Source: Bactericera cockerelli
Lineage: Eukaryota > Arthropoda > Insecta > Hemiptera > Triozidae
Assembly (NCBI GenBank): GCA_024516035.1
Contig: CM044959.1
Span: 20,170,525 to 20,234,524 of the forward strand
Direction of reading: 5' to 3'
DNA length: 64,000 bases
Translations under genes and position numbers: made by a program
Shown here: positions 32,155-42,612 of the stretch, piece by piece
Layout: every line of letters starts with the position of its first letter
How positions within the stretch are numbered: the first letter of the stretch is position 1
The notes under the pieces: generated by a model
Database searches by the model: none
Seen by the model: only the letters and a program-made list of their open reading frames with translations
What the model was told of the DNA's origin: nothing

Positions 32155-32664
32155 TTTCGTTCTGGCGCTACTGTAAACCCTGAAGTCAGCATCCGAGATA
32201 TAGCAAGAGATTCGACCATTATTTACACGTGTGTTGAGCAAATTCTAAAGGAGAGTAATTTCCATCCTTTTCATATCTCTCTGCATTAAGAGCTATCTGC
32301 CCAGGATCAAGTGAATAGTTTAAATTAAGTATACCTCATTTTTATCTGAGGGTGCGAGAACAACTTAATTGCTTGTTCCCTCAGAGATGGATCGGCAGAG
32401 GAGGACCAAACCCCCAGCACCCTGGACCTCACTTGATTTTTACCTGTGAGGAAAGGTGAAAGATCTAGAATACCAAACCAGTAGTCCAACAGATGTGGAA
32501 AATATGAAGGTGCGCATCATTGGGATCTGCCGCAACATCACACCTGAGGAGCTAGAGAGAGAGTTCATGCCACCTATCCTGGCAGACTCAGGAAATGTAT
32601 TGCAGCCGAGGGTAGTGTTTTTGAACATCTGTAGAGGTGAGTTACCTACATCGTACATACAAAC
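32155..32664 (+). pseudogene. Tc1/mariner transposase, internally deleted
   Basis: First piece (about 32155-32325): NPEVSIRDIARDST and ILKESNFHPFHISLH, the second helix-turn-helix of the DNA-binding domain. Second piece (32385-32664): WIGRGGP, then after a frameshift SLDFYL*GKVKDLEYQ (stop in place of the Trp kept in the left arm), then VENMKVRIIG and TPEELEREF. Roughly the whole catalytic core between them is gone. Cannot encode an active enzyme. Confidence 0.75.
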
Positions 32665-33407
32665 TTCAGGCACGGACTCGTGTCATGACTCACGCGCACG
32701 GAAATGAACGCATTTTAGACGTTATTCGTCTGCCGTTTTAAGGGAAAAAAATCGCAGAGAGTTAATTTTTTTTGCATTGTATGCTAATTATTTTCTTCTT
32801 TTATGTGAAAGAAAAAAAAATAGGGGGTCGAATTTAAATTTCTGGACTTTTGGTATTTTGAACCTGAAAAAAGTTTATGACCAATTTAAGGACCTATGAC
32901 TTTCTTAAAGAATAAAAGCAAGTACATTAAATTAAAGAAGAGAACTTTACCTATTTTTTGTCATTTTTAGTTTATTCACAACGTTTACCGGGTGCCCGTA
33001 ATGACTTCCGCAACCTGGGTCTATTTTCTTCTAAAAACCGTGTTTTTTCGGGACTCGAACCAAGGAATATTTTTTTTCTTTTTACTAGTGTTACTAACTT
33101 GCTTTGCATGTTTTGAATGTAAAATAAAAAATATGCATTCCATTTAAAATTCGGGAGAAACGGACATGTGCCCCCCTGAAAACGCCCTTAGGGGCGGTGG
33201 GCGGAGGTTCAAAATATTTTCCCATAAAACTTCAGACTTCATATTGGGGACTAATTTTTTGTTTCAAGATCCTATCTCAAACCGTTCTCGAGAAAAAGAT
33301 AGTGGCTGGGTGGTTTCGATCACCCTGTATTACTGAAACTACAACAAATGAAGAAAATTTTCGGACGGATTCGGCACTGACCTTTGGACTAAAATTTCGG
33401 ACTTCTA

Positions 33408-34670
33408 TTGGATTTTGGAATATACAGACGATGTGATGTAGGAACGTTGAAGCAAGTTGAAAAGGTTTTTAAAGATTATAACCTCGAGATTCTCGGCTTG
33501 AGCGAAACCCGCTGGAATAGCTTTGGCGAACTAACAACCCAAGAAGACAACACATTTATTTACTCAGGTCATTCAGAGGAGAGTACACCGAGATCTGCAG
33601 GAGTGGGGATCCTCATGAGTAACAAAGCTAGAAAAAGCCTTCTTGACTGGAAACCTGTTTCGGAGAGGCTCATTACGGCAAGGTTCAAGTCAAAAGTACG
33701 CAACATCACAGTACTTCAGTGTTACGCACCCACAGAAGTTGCCGCTGATGAGGACAAAAACGCTTTTTATGACCAACTAGAAAGAGAGTTCCAAAAATCA
33801 AGAAACAGGATATAACTATTGTTATGGGAGACATTAATGCCAAAGTTGGTGCGGAGAACCAAGGTCTCGAAAGAATTATGGGGCGGCATGGTCTGGGAGT
33901 GAGAAACAACAACGGGGAGAGATTCATTGAATTTTGCAGAAATCATGATCTAGTTATCGGTGGAACAATTTTTCCTCATAAAGACTGCCATAAAACCACC
34001 TGGATATCCCCTGATAGTAGAACAAAAAATCAAATTGACCATATCGCCATAAGCAGGAAATGGAGAAGATCACTGTTGGATACACGGAATAAAAGAGGAG
34101 CAGACTGTGGCAGCGATCACCACCTAGTTGTAGCCAACATTCGCCTCAAAGTTACTGCAAAACGAACAATGGCAGAGAGAAGACACGGAAAGTATGACGT
34201 GGGACGGCTCAAGAACAAAGATGTCATGAGGCAATTCAACATTGAACTTAACAACCGTTTTAGCAATCTAGAAGCAGAGGAAAATCAAACAGTTGACGAG
34301 AAATGGACTAAAATAAAAAATACAATTAATGGAACATGCAATGACATACTTGGAACAGCTAGAAAAAGAAAAGACCCCTGGATATCCGACCGAACATGGA
34401 ACTTGATCGAAGAGAGGAGGAAACTTGCACAAAGGAGAAACCAAGCGACTGACTTAGATGAAGAGAGATGCATCAGAACAGCCTATTATAGCAAGCATAA
34501 AGAAGTGAAACGTAGTCTCCGGAAAGATAAACGAGAATGGGCAGAAAATCTAGCACAAGAAGCTGAAAAAGCAGCTGCACAATCTGATACAAAAAAACTG
34601 TACAGCATAACTAACAGGAAAGCCCTGATTAAAAAGCCAATAAAAAACAATGAAAATGAAACTGTTGTTG
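33408..34670 (+). pseudogene. RTE-like LINE: endonuclease part
   Basis: APE-like endonuclease that would nick the target site. Motifs: FWNIQTM near 33415, LEILGLSETRW, VLQCYAPTE, MGDINAKVG (33824), NQIDHIAISRKWR and CGSDHHLVV. The reading frame changes twice, near 33430 and near 33815. After the endonuclease comes the basic linker (KDPWISDRTWNLIEERR). The frame runs into the insertion point of the two-ORF LINE at 34670 and resumes at 40658. Motif order and the later WIGHTLRK/ALDWNPQGKR tail match RTE-like elements of invertebrates. Confidence 0.88.
34658..34670. repeat. Target-site duplication of the nested two-ORF LINE, left copy
   Basis: GAAACTGTTGTTG, repeated exactly at 40645-40657 just after the poly(A) tail. 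Removing one copy and the insert restores a continuous coding frame (NENETVVVTEEQLK) in the host LINE. Confidence 0.92.
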
Positions 34671-34994
34671 CATTATTAATAATATTCTACAACTGATAAC
34701 ATCATTATTTTTGCTCCTGCTAAAATTGTGTTTTTCAGTGGAAAAAGTGCGAATTTCTGCGTAATTTTTTGCATAAACCCATTTTTTGTGCTTGTGAACA
34801 GTAATATCATATTATAAAATCTTATTATCTAGTGAAAGTGCTGTTTTTTCGAAGTTTTTTACTCGAACAGCGCTGCAATAAGGCCTATTCGAACAATTTC
34901 TCAATTTTGGCCACTCACTTTTTTCTTCAAATAAATAACTTTGAAATTATTTCTCGACTGCGGAGAAATGTATTGAGTCTCTAGGCTCGATACA
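34671..34994 (+). promoter_or_regulatory. 5' UTR of the two-ORF LINE (likely internal promoter)
   Basis: About 324 bp between the target-site duplication and the ORF1 ATG. Full-length LINEs usually carry an internal promoter here; none is directly visible. Confidence 0.5.
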
Positions 34995-36449
34995 ATGACG
35001 GAGGAGAGTACGGGCGGGAAACCGCCTGATACTAGGAGTCCCGGTGATGCTGCCCCTGAGCCTCTGCTGTATTCCCATCAACACAAATTCAGCTGGTACA
35101 AAGTCATTATCCAAGCTAAGCCTTCAAAAAACCAAGATACTACCCTCAAGCCATTTTTGCGTGCGCTCGCTGTTTCCAAGGTTCTTGGAGACGTAACAAA
35201 TTTTTCAAAGGATATCACGGAGGTAAGACGTTTAACCAGGACCAAGTTCCTAGTTATCTGTTCTACTGCTGGATGCGCGAATAAGATTGTGCAGAGTGAG
35301 AAGGTACAGAGTTTGTATGCTGCCCTCATCCCTCAGGTATATCTGACCAGGACTGCTATCTTGCGAGATGTTGATGTTGACATAGATGGTGTATTTATTT
35401 CAGACGAAGAGATATTTAATAATCTTGACTGTGGTAATTTCAAACTTCTAAAAGTTGAAAGATTAAACAGGAAAGTAATGATCGATTCGAATGCTACATA
35501 TGTCCCTAGTACATCCGTCAAGTTGATGTTTGATGGGCAAGATATGCCGACTCATGTATTTCTATGGTACACTCGGCTAAAATGTGAACCATTTATACAG
35601 AACCCCGTACAATGTTTCACATGTTATAAGTTTGGCCACATTACTAAATACTGCTCGACCAAAACTTCTCTCTGCAGAAAGTGTTTCCAGATTGAGGCTG
35701 AAGATCATACTTGTGACCTGATAAACCTGAAGTGTCTCAATTGCCATGGTGCCCACAATGTGAACAGTAAGAATTGTCCAGAGCTAGAACGCCAGAAAAA
35801 CATCAAGTTATTGATGAGTACAAGAAATATGTGTTTCCCTGAAGCTGCGGAGCTGGTTCCCTCCTCCAAGCGATCCTATGCTATTCAAACTAAAAACTCT
35901 TTTTCAGCCCTAAATACGGAGGTTCCAGCTGGTGTTTCAGATTTCCCCGAGCTCAAACGAAAAACACCCCAGGGACGCCGTGAATTCACAAAGTATGCCC
36001 CACCCTCTCTACCACAGACGATCAAGAGAAAGCCAGCCTTCAACTTCTCGGCTCCAAGTACACTTAATCAATTTATTAAAAAGAATAGGACTGAGCCCGC
36101 GCTTTTTGATAAGATGAAAAATATGACCAAGCCACAACAGTTTCATTCCGACAAGGAACTATCGCAAATGTTCTATAAAAATGCCAAGAATAATAACGAA
36201 AAAAAAAATACCATTAATACTACTCCTTCAGGAGAGCTTAGCCAGGGTTCTCAGGATAGCCAACTTAATAGCATACCATTTCCATTTGAACAGATCACAA
36301 TTGATAAAAGTATTATTGATAATTCGCAAACATCTAGTATAGATCAAATGGAAGATGTCAATATGTCTGATAGTGGTAATACTTCTCATGACAATATTAT
36401 GTTACTTGGGACTTATAGTAATGTCTTAAGTCCAGATTTATCATTATAG
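34995..36449 (+). CDS. LINE ORF1: zinc-knuckle RNA-binding (gag-like) protein
   Basis: 484 codons, intact, ATG at 34995. It would coat the element RNA and form the ribonucleoprotein. Three adjacent zinc knuckles start at about residue 207: CFTCYKFGHITKYC, CRKCFQIEAEDHTC and CLNCHGAHNVNSKNC (spacing varies from classic CX2CX4HX4C in the second and third). The N-terminal half may hold an RRM-like fold, as in related gag-like proteins, but I see no diagnostic motif. The C-terminal 200 residues are Ser/Asn/Lys-rich and probably disordered. ORF2 begins 144 bp downstream in another frame. Confidence 0.88.
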   Translation: MTEESTGGKPPDTRSPGDAAPEPLLYSHQHKFSWYKVIIQAKPSKNQDTTLKPFLRALAVSKVLGDVTNFSKDITEVRRLTRTKFLVICSTAGCANKIVQSEKVQSLYAALIPQVYLTRTAILRDVDVDIDGVFISDEEIFNNLDCGNFKLLKVERLNRKVMIDSNATYVPSTSVKLMFDGQDMPTHVFLWYTRLKCEPFIQNPVQCFTCYKFGHITKYCSTKTSLCRKCFQIEAEDHTCDLINLKCLNCHGAHNVNSKNCPELERQKNIKLLMSTRNMCFPEAAELVPSSKRSYAIQTKNSFSALNTEVPAGVSDFPELKRKTPQGRREFTKYAPPSLPQTIKRKPAFNFSAPSTLNQFIKKNRTEPALFDKMKNMTKPQQFHSDKELSQMFYKNAKNNNEKKNTINTTPSGELSQGSQDSQLNSIPFPFEQITIDKSIIDNSQTSSIDQMEDVNMSDSGNTSHDNIMLLGTYSNVLSPDLSL

Positions 36450-36593
36450 GTACTTACCTATTTTTATTTATTTTTGATTTTTTTTTTTTTTTCTTATTAT
36501 TATTATTTATTATTATTATTATTATTATTTTTTTTTTTTTTTCTTCTTACAGATCAGTAATTATTTTATTTCAGTTATAATAATAACTTACTT
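36450..36593 (+). other. T-rich inter-ORF spacer
   Basis: Contains T-runs and (TTA)n at about 36478-36542. ORF2 starts with the ATG at 36594. Such a tract between ORFs is unusual and could have changed length by slippage. Confidence 0.7.
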
Positions 36594-39500
36594 ATGTCTC
36601 TTACGAATAACCGTAATAAGATATTATGCCCTACCATTTTACAATGGAACATTAATGGATTTGTAGGAAAAATGAAGTACCTTAACCTATTATTAAATCA
36701 AATCAAACCTTTTATAGTATGTATTCAGGAAACTCACATGTTACCTAACCGAAATATCGCAGGTTTCACTAATTATTCAATGTATCGTAAAGATTATGAG
36801 CACGGTTTAGTAGCTTGTAGAGGTGTTATTGTGATGGTGCACAGATCAGTCCATTCTGATCAGGTTACCGTCAATAGTCCACTACAAGTAGTAGCTGTGC
36901 AGGTTCGATCCCCGGCACTTAGCTTTGCTCTTACTGTATGTTCTCTGTATATTCCCCCTGATCATAAATTAACACAGGATGAACTCTTCAATATCATACG
37001 TCAACTGCCCCACCCATATGTAATCTGTTCTGACATGAACGCTCACAGCAGATGTTGGGGAGGTAATAGGTCCAATCATAATGGTGTACAAGTTGAGAAA
37101 TTCTTATTAGAAAATGATAATGTATGTTTACTTAACAGTTATGAAGCTACTCACCTTAACTCTTCTTATGGATCCATTTCATCAATTGATCTAACCTTTT
37201 CTAGTAGTTCCATTGTTATGGATCTAAAATGGTCAGTTCATGATGACCTATGCCACTCAGATCATTATCCAATCCTTATCCAATTTTGGAACAAAACGGT
37301 TTCAGAGCAAAATAATAGAGATATATGGGTTTTCAAAAGGGCTGACTGGGATAAGTACCAGTCTAATATAAATTTTCAAAACAAAATAGGACAGCTGACC
37401 AATATTAATGAATGTCTGGATATTTTTAACGAAGATATTTTGACTGCATGTAAAGTTGCTATCCCAATACTTCAAACTTCAAAAGTCAAACGTTTAGTAC
37501 CTTGGTGGACAACAGAGGTCAAGGACGCGGTTAGTAATAAGAAGCAAGCTTTAAAAAATTTCAGAAGAAATCCGACTCCCTCAAATCTAATTGAATTTAA
37601 AAAATGTCGAACGCGAGCCAAGAGGATTATGATGTCGGCTCAGAAAAAGTCATGGTCGGACTTTGTTAGTTCAATTGATAAGCCTTTGTCTATCAGTGAC
37701 ATGTGGGCTCAACTGAGAAGAATAAAAGGGAAAAAACCATACAGCCCCATAGCTGCATTAACTAACGAGCAAAACATGATAACAACTGACAAAATAGAGA
37801 TGTGTGAAATACTTGCTAAATATTATGTTAGTAATTCTGCCGACTCTATTTATAATGAAGATTTCATTCAGTATAAAACATACAAAGAACCACTTCTGTT
37901 ACCTCCAAGTAATACTGAGATGGAATTGTACAATCTTCCCTTTACATACAATGAATTAATTGCGACCTTTAAATCTTGCAGATCTCACGCACCCGGGAGG
38001 GACGGCGTTTGTTATCAAATGATAATGAAGTTACCCCAATGCGCTCTTGAGAAATTATTGGAAATTTTCAACCATATATGGATAAATGGTGAATTCCCCA
38101 ACGTCTGGAAAACTGCTCTTATTGTGCCAATTTTAAAGCCAAAGAAAAATGCATTGGTAGCTGAAAATTATCGTCCAATATCATTGTTATCGTGTACTAA
38201 TAAGATCTTGGAAAAAATGATAAGTAAAAGATTAAAATGGCTAGTAGAAAATAAAGAAATCATTGATCCATACCAAAGTGGAAATAGAAGAAGAAGATCA
38301 ACAATGGACAATCTCATTATATTAGAACATGAAATTGCTTGTGCTTTTCAAAACAGAGAAAATGTAGTTGCTGTATTCCTGGATATAACTAAATTTTTTG
38401 ATCACGTATCCAAAACCTCAGTTTTGGAGAAATTAATAAACTTTAATATAGGTGGTCCTATGTTTATGTACATAAATAATTTCTTATGCTCACCACAGAT
38501 ATCCGTTAAGATTGACAATGCTAGGTCTAAAATATATAATCTTGAGAATAGTATCCGGCAGGGATCATCTCTCTCAGGTGATCTGTGCAATATTGCAACC
38601 TCGGATTTATACAAGTGTATCCCTACAGCGGTCTCACATGGAATGTTTGTTGATGATCTAGCAATATTCATGAGAGGAGATAATATGGACCTCATTCAAT
38701 CAACCATGCAAAAAACACTGGATAATCTGATGACATGGTCAAAAACAAACGGTCTCACATTTTCTCCAGAGAAAACTTTTGCTATTAACTTCACCAAGAA
38801 AAGAAATCAAATTAACCCTCGACTATATTTTGATAATCACATGATCAACTTTAAAGAAACTATAAAATATTTAGGACTTAAGCTCGATTCAAAATGGTCC
38901 TGGCGTTACCATATTGAGCAGACCAAATCAAAGAGCCTCAGGGCCCTAAATATTTTGAAAATCCTCAGTAATCGAAACTGGGGTCTCAGACGAGAAACAT
39001 TAAAGAAATTATATTTTCTCGTTTGTTCTTCCAATTTTAGATTACGGCTCCACCCTGTATTCTTCAGCACGGCCACCAATTCTGAACAAGCTGAATGTCA
39101 TCCATCACTCAGCCATTCGACTGATCTCCGGTGCGTTTAGGACTTCCCCTATTGTCAGCATTCTTGCTGAATCTGGAATACCCCCCCTATCTGTAAGAAG
39201 AAACATTCTCGCCTTAAATTACGCTTGCAATGTTAGCAAGAACCCGAACAATCCAGCTTACACGGTTTTATTCCACGGAAGTCTTAGAATAAGTACGTCA
39301 AGACAAAATGATACAATAAGTTTAAGATCTAGACTCGAAGGGATGGCCAGGTTCAACGAATTCTCGGCCAACAGTAGTATAAAACCCAGTCTAAGCTACG
39401 CCCCTTGGATATTTAAAACGCCTCATATAGACTACCTCTTTACATCATCAAAAAATAATCTGAGTAAAGAAGAAATTATTCAACTTTTTTTCCAGTATAA

Positions 39501-40347
39501 AGATAAACATAAAACTGACAATTTATGTTTTACAGATGGTTCAAAAACAATAAATCATACGGGTGCGGCATTTATACTCAATGGGGAGGTCTTCAAGAGA
39601 AAGCTTAATCCTGTCTGCTCAATATTTACAGCAGAACTTTTGGCCATTGATGAATGCCTCGATAATATTTACAATCAAATAACAAATTATTTAATCCTGC
39701 GAAACTTCATCATCTGTACTGATTCAAGAAGTTCATTACAAGCTTTTAAAAATATGCATCACACATCACCGCTGGTCACCAATATTATACAAAAAGTGAA
39801 TCAAATCCGAGATCAAGGTACCAGAGTATCTTTCCTCTGGATCCCTAGTCATGTTGGTATACGTGATAATGACATTGTGGACGAGGCTGCAAGACTTTGC
39901 TATGATGCCCCTTTATCTAGGATATGTCTATCTGATGACTACAAAGTTCTATATAAAAATATTCAAATTAATGATTGGTCCAAGTCATGGAGTGATAATA
40001 TTATAACCGGTCAGAAACTTAAAATAATAAAACCCAACACTAAGAAATGGAAATCATCCATAAGAGATAAAAGAGCAGAAGAGATTGTCGTATGTCGACT
40101 CAGAATTGGACATTGCCTAGCAACACATAAATACCTATTAGAAAGGCAAGACCCTCCGTCTTGTGACTTATGTGATAATCCAAACTTGACAATAAAACAT
40201 TGGTTGCTTCATTGCCCCGCGCTAGTTAGCTTCCGTAATAAGCATCGACTAGAAAATTCAATGGAATTGATACTAGGAGACAGTAGGGCGTCAATTGACA
40301 GATGTTTGAGGTACCTCTATCATACGGGATTGTTTTCTTTGATATAA
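36594..40347 (+). pseudogene. LINE ORF2: endonuclease, reverse transcriptase, RNase H (one frameshift)
   Basis: Polyprotein for target nicking, cDNA synthesis and RNA removal. The first frame (36594-39140) gives an APE-like endonuclease in residues 15-225 (LQWNINGF, QETHM, SDMNAHSRCWGG, SSIDLTFSS, HSDHYPI). The reverse transcriptase follows (ENYRPISLLSCTNKILEKM, FLDITKFFDHV, IRQGSSLSGDL, catalytic FVDDLAIF). Near 39015 the frame shifts: LKKLYF in the first frame continues as VLPILDYGSTLYSSARPP in the next. The second frame runs to the stop at 40347 and holds RNase H with TDGSK, AELLAI, TDSRS and WIPSHVGIRDND, so the D-E-D plus H set is complete. A C-terminal CDLCDNPNLTIKHWLLHC motif follows. 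The KFFDHV box is usually KAFD in this family. Confidence 0.9.
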
Positions 40348-40644
40348 TTTTTTTTACATAATGAGAGTACACATTGAGTACTTAGGTTTTTTGGATACAT
40401 TATATATTTTATTTTATTTGTTTATAATTATCTTTTTTTTTCTTTTCTTTTTCCTCAACTTTTACACCTTTGTTCCATTACTCTTATATCAATTTGTTTG
40501 TTATTCTTTGTTAATTTTATATTTAAGTAAGTTTAATCTATCTCGATGTATTTTTCATTTTGAATAATTATCTTGATGTAAAAAGCCCCAGTTGTTAAAA
40601 ACATCAATAAAAATATCTTAAAAAAAAAAAAAAAAAAAAAAAAA
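40348..40644 (+). other. 3' UTR and poly(A) tail of the two-ORF LINE
   Basis: AT-rich, with CATCAATAAAAATATC shortly before about 25 A residues; AATAAA could serve as the polyadenylation signal. A 68-codon hydrophobic frame here is composition only. Confidence 0.75.
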
Positions 40645-40657
40645 GAAACTGTTGTTG
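40645..40657. repeat. Target-site duplication of the nested two-ORF LINE, right copy
   Basis: Exact copy of the 13 bp at 34658-34670. Confidence 0.92.
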
Positions 40658-42302
40658 TAACTGAAGAACAGCTGAAGGTATGGGCAGACAATTTTAATAA
40701 GCTCTTAAACCAAGATCCACCTCCGAGAAATACTGAAGGAAATAATGAAGAGGAGCTAATTGTGGAAAGCGACCCCCGCATCAATTCAAACCCACCAACC
40801 AAGGCAGAGATCACTAGAGCCATCCGAGATCTGAAAAATGGCAAGTCACCAGGTATTGACAATATATTCCCGGAGGCCTTAAAGGCATGCCCCGATGTTA
40901 CAGCAAATATGCTATATCCACTATTGGTAGACATTTGGAATGAGTAGACTCTGCCTGAAGATTGGCAAATAGGATTACTTGTCAAGATCCCAAAAAAAGG
41001 CGACCTAACACTCTGCGGTAATTGGAGGGGAATTACCTTACTCTCAATTGCAAGTAAAATTCTTACAAAAGTTATATTAAACAGAATACAAAGCGTTGTT
41101 GATGAAAGATTGAGGAAAGAACAAGGGTTCAGGAGAAATAAGTCTTGCGTCGACATGATAAATACCCTTCGAATTATAATTGAACAAAGTGCGGAATACC
41201 AGACACACCTCTACCTTACGTTTGTGGATTTTGAAAAAGCCTTTGATTCGTTGGATAGAGATGCAATATGGAAGGCTTTAAACCGATTCAAGATTCCCCC
41301 TAAAATAAGTAACATCATCAAGGCCACATACGAGAACTACAAGTGCCGAGTAATACATGATGGCAAGGTCAGCGAGCCCTTCCCTGTGATCAAGGGGGTA
41401 AAACAGGGCTGCCAAATATCTCCTATAATGTTCCTGATGGTCTTAGATGGGGTACTAAGGCGCGTCACAAAAACACTCAGAGGCATTCAATGGAGACTGA
41501 CCCAGCGTATAGAAGATCTGGACTTTGCTGACTTTGCTTCATGAGCCACACCATCAATGATATGAGGGGCAAGATAGAAGACTTACATCAAGAGGGTCAG
41601 AAAGTTGGATTGAAGATCAACATCAAAAAAACAAAGGAGATCAGACTCAATTCCACAAATAACACACCGCTCACCATCAACAACGAAACCATAGAGAGAG
41701 TCGACAAGTTTCAATATCTAGGAAGTATTGTAAATCAGCAAGGAGGATCGGATGAAGACGTTGACGAACGCATAAAAAAAACCAGAGGAGCATTCGCCCA
41801 ACTAATGCCCATCTGGAGATGCAAAGACCTTAGAACCAAAACAAAATTAAGAATATTTGAGACAAACGTCAAATCAGTCCTCCTCTACGGTTGCCAAACA
41901 TGGAGAGTAACAAAAATCATTTCCAAAAAGATTCAAACCTTCATAAATAGCTGCCTCAGGAAAATCCACAAAATCTTCTGGCCAGAAGTCATCTCTAACT
42001 CCGACCTATGGAGAATTTCGAACTAAGAACCAGTAGCTACAACCATCAAAAAAAGAAAGTTTGGCTGGATAGGCCACACTCTCCGAAAGGACCCTGACGA
42101 CATCAGCCGCCAAGCTCTCGATTGGAACCCACAGGGAAAAAGGAGGCCAGGCAGACCCAGGATCACTTGGCGGCGAACCGTAGAGAGAGAAGTGCAAGAA
42201 GAGGGAAAAAGCTGGAATGAGGTCAAGGCGATGGCGCAGAACCGTGTGAGATGGCGATCATTTGTTGCAGCCCTATGTCCCCCTTGGGATGAAAGGACTT
42301 AA
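40658..42302 (+). pseudogene. RTE-like LINE: reverse transcriptase and C-terminal part
   Basis: Continues the coding region cut at 34670. Motifs: AIRDLKNGKSPGIDNIFPEA, stop TAG at 40945 inside NE*TLPEDW, WRGITLLSIASKI, EQGFRRNKSCVDMI, LTFVDFEKAFDSLDR and KGVKQGCQISP. The catalytic FADD box is broken at about 41533: the frame reads LDFADFAS and stops, and the next frame resumes with MSHTIND, as if four or so bases were lost. Later parts: VDKFQYLGSIV, SVLLYGCQTWR, an in-frame TAA near 42024, then the C-terminal GWIGHTLRK and ALDWNPQGKRRPGRPRITW. The stop is at 42300-42302. At least two stops and one frameshift; not functional. Confidence 0.88.
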
Positions 42303-42313
42303 GTCAAGTAAGT

Positions 42314-42612
42314 CCCCAATTTGTCTATGTTCAGACTAGTTTATTAATACGTTAAAAGCTTTAGTTTGAAATATGAGGACTCCTACTTAAAAACTCTTCA
42401 CAGAAATCCGTTATCCATAAAAAAAAACATGAAACACACTCGGTATGGAGTGACGTTTCGTCAAATTAATTAGTTTCAGAACAAAACGGATTGTCAGGAC
42501 GGTACTGAAAAGTCAACTCTCAATTCGATCAGAAACTAATTATTTGTAATCAAAAACATCGCAAAATCATTCGAGCATTTTCAAATCTATTGTTTTAAAA
42601 AGGATGTTTTTC
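42314..42612 (+). repeat. Approximately 300-bp direct repeat, right copy
   Basis: Near-identical to 30353-30654. It starts directly after the LINE tail AAGTCAAGTAAGT and continues into unduplicated host DNA (ATTTTGTGTTTCACG). Confidence 0.85.

Larger units (their letters stand above)
31075..33328. mobile_element. Foldback element derived from a Tc1/mariner transposon
   Basis: Ends CAGGGTGATCGAAACCACCC and its reverse complement are flanked by TA. The arms (about 31075-31985 and 32430-33328) are closely similar. Both carry the 3' end of a transposase gene in opposite directions, and the loop holds its helix-turn-helix part. It looks like a Tc1/mariner element whose left side was replaced by an inverted copy of its right side, with the middle of the gene lost. 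A direct repeat of about 95 bp (31681-31775 and 32019-32113, around GAGTCCGTGCCTGAAG) adds to the rearrangement. Confidence 0.88.
34671..40644 (+). mobile_element. Nearly full-length two-ORF LINE (I-like, with RNase H)
   Basis: About 6.0 kb: 5' UTR (34671-34994), ORF1 with zinc knuckles, T-rich spacer, ORF2 with endonuclease, reverse transcriptase and RNase H, 3' UTR and a poly(A) tail of about 25 (40620-40644). A 13-bp target-site duplication flanks it. RNase H plus CCHC ORF1 points to the I/LOA/R1 group and not to CR1, L1 or RTE; the exact clade is not set. The single lesion I see is a frameshift near 39015. Confidence 0.92.
30655..42313 (+). mobile_element. RTE-like LINE, interrupted by two nested insertions
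   Basis: Without the nested elements (31075-33328 and 34671-40644 plus duplicated target) the element is about 3.4 kb, near the length of known RTE elements. Parts: a GC-richer 5' region (30655-31074), an endonuclease (33408-34670) and reverse transcriptase with C-terminal region (40658-42302), ending in AAGTCAAGTAAGT, a short repeat-like tail without poly(A). Direct repeats of about 300 bp flank it. Frameshifts and stops show that it is dead. The flank copies are about 99% alike, so the insertion may be fairly young. Confidence 0.85.

Noticed and set aside
36450..36593. Intron between ORF1 and ORF2 of the two-ORF LINE
   Set aside because: The tract has a pyrimidine run and an AG, but LINE ORFs are normally separated by short spacers, and ORF2 has its own ATG at 36594.
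30353..42612. LTR retrotransposon, because 300-bp direct repeats flank a reverse transcriptase
   Set aside because: The repeats lack TG...CA ends, the enzyme is a non-LTR type with an APE-like endonuclease, and there is no integrase or protease. A long target-site duplication fits better.
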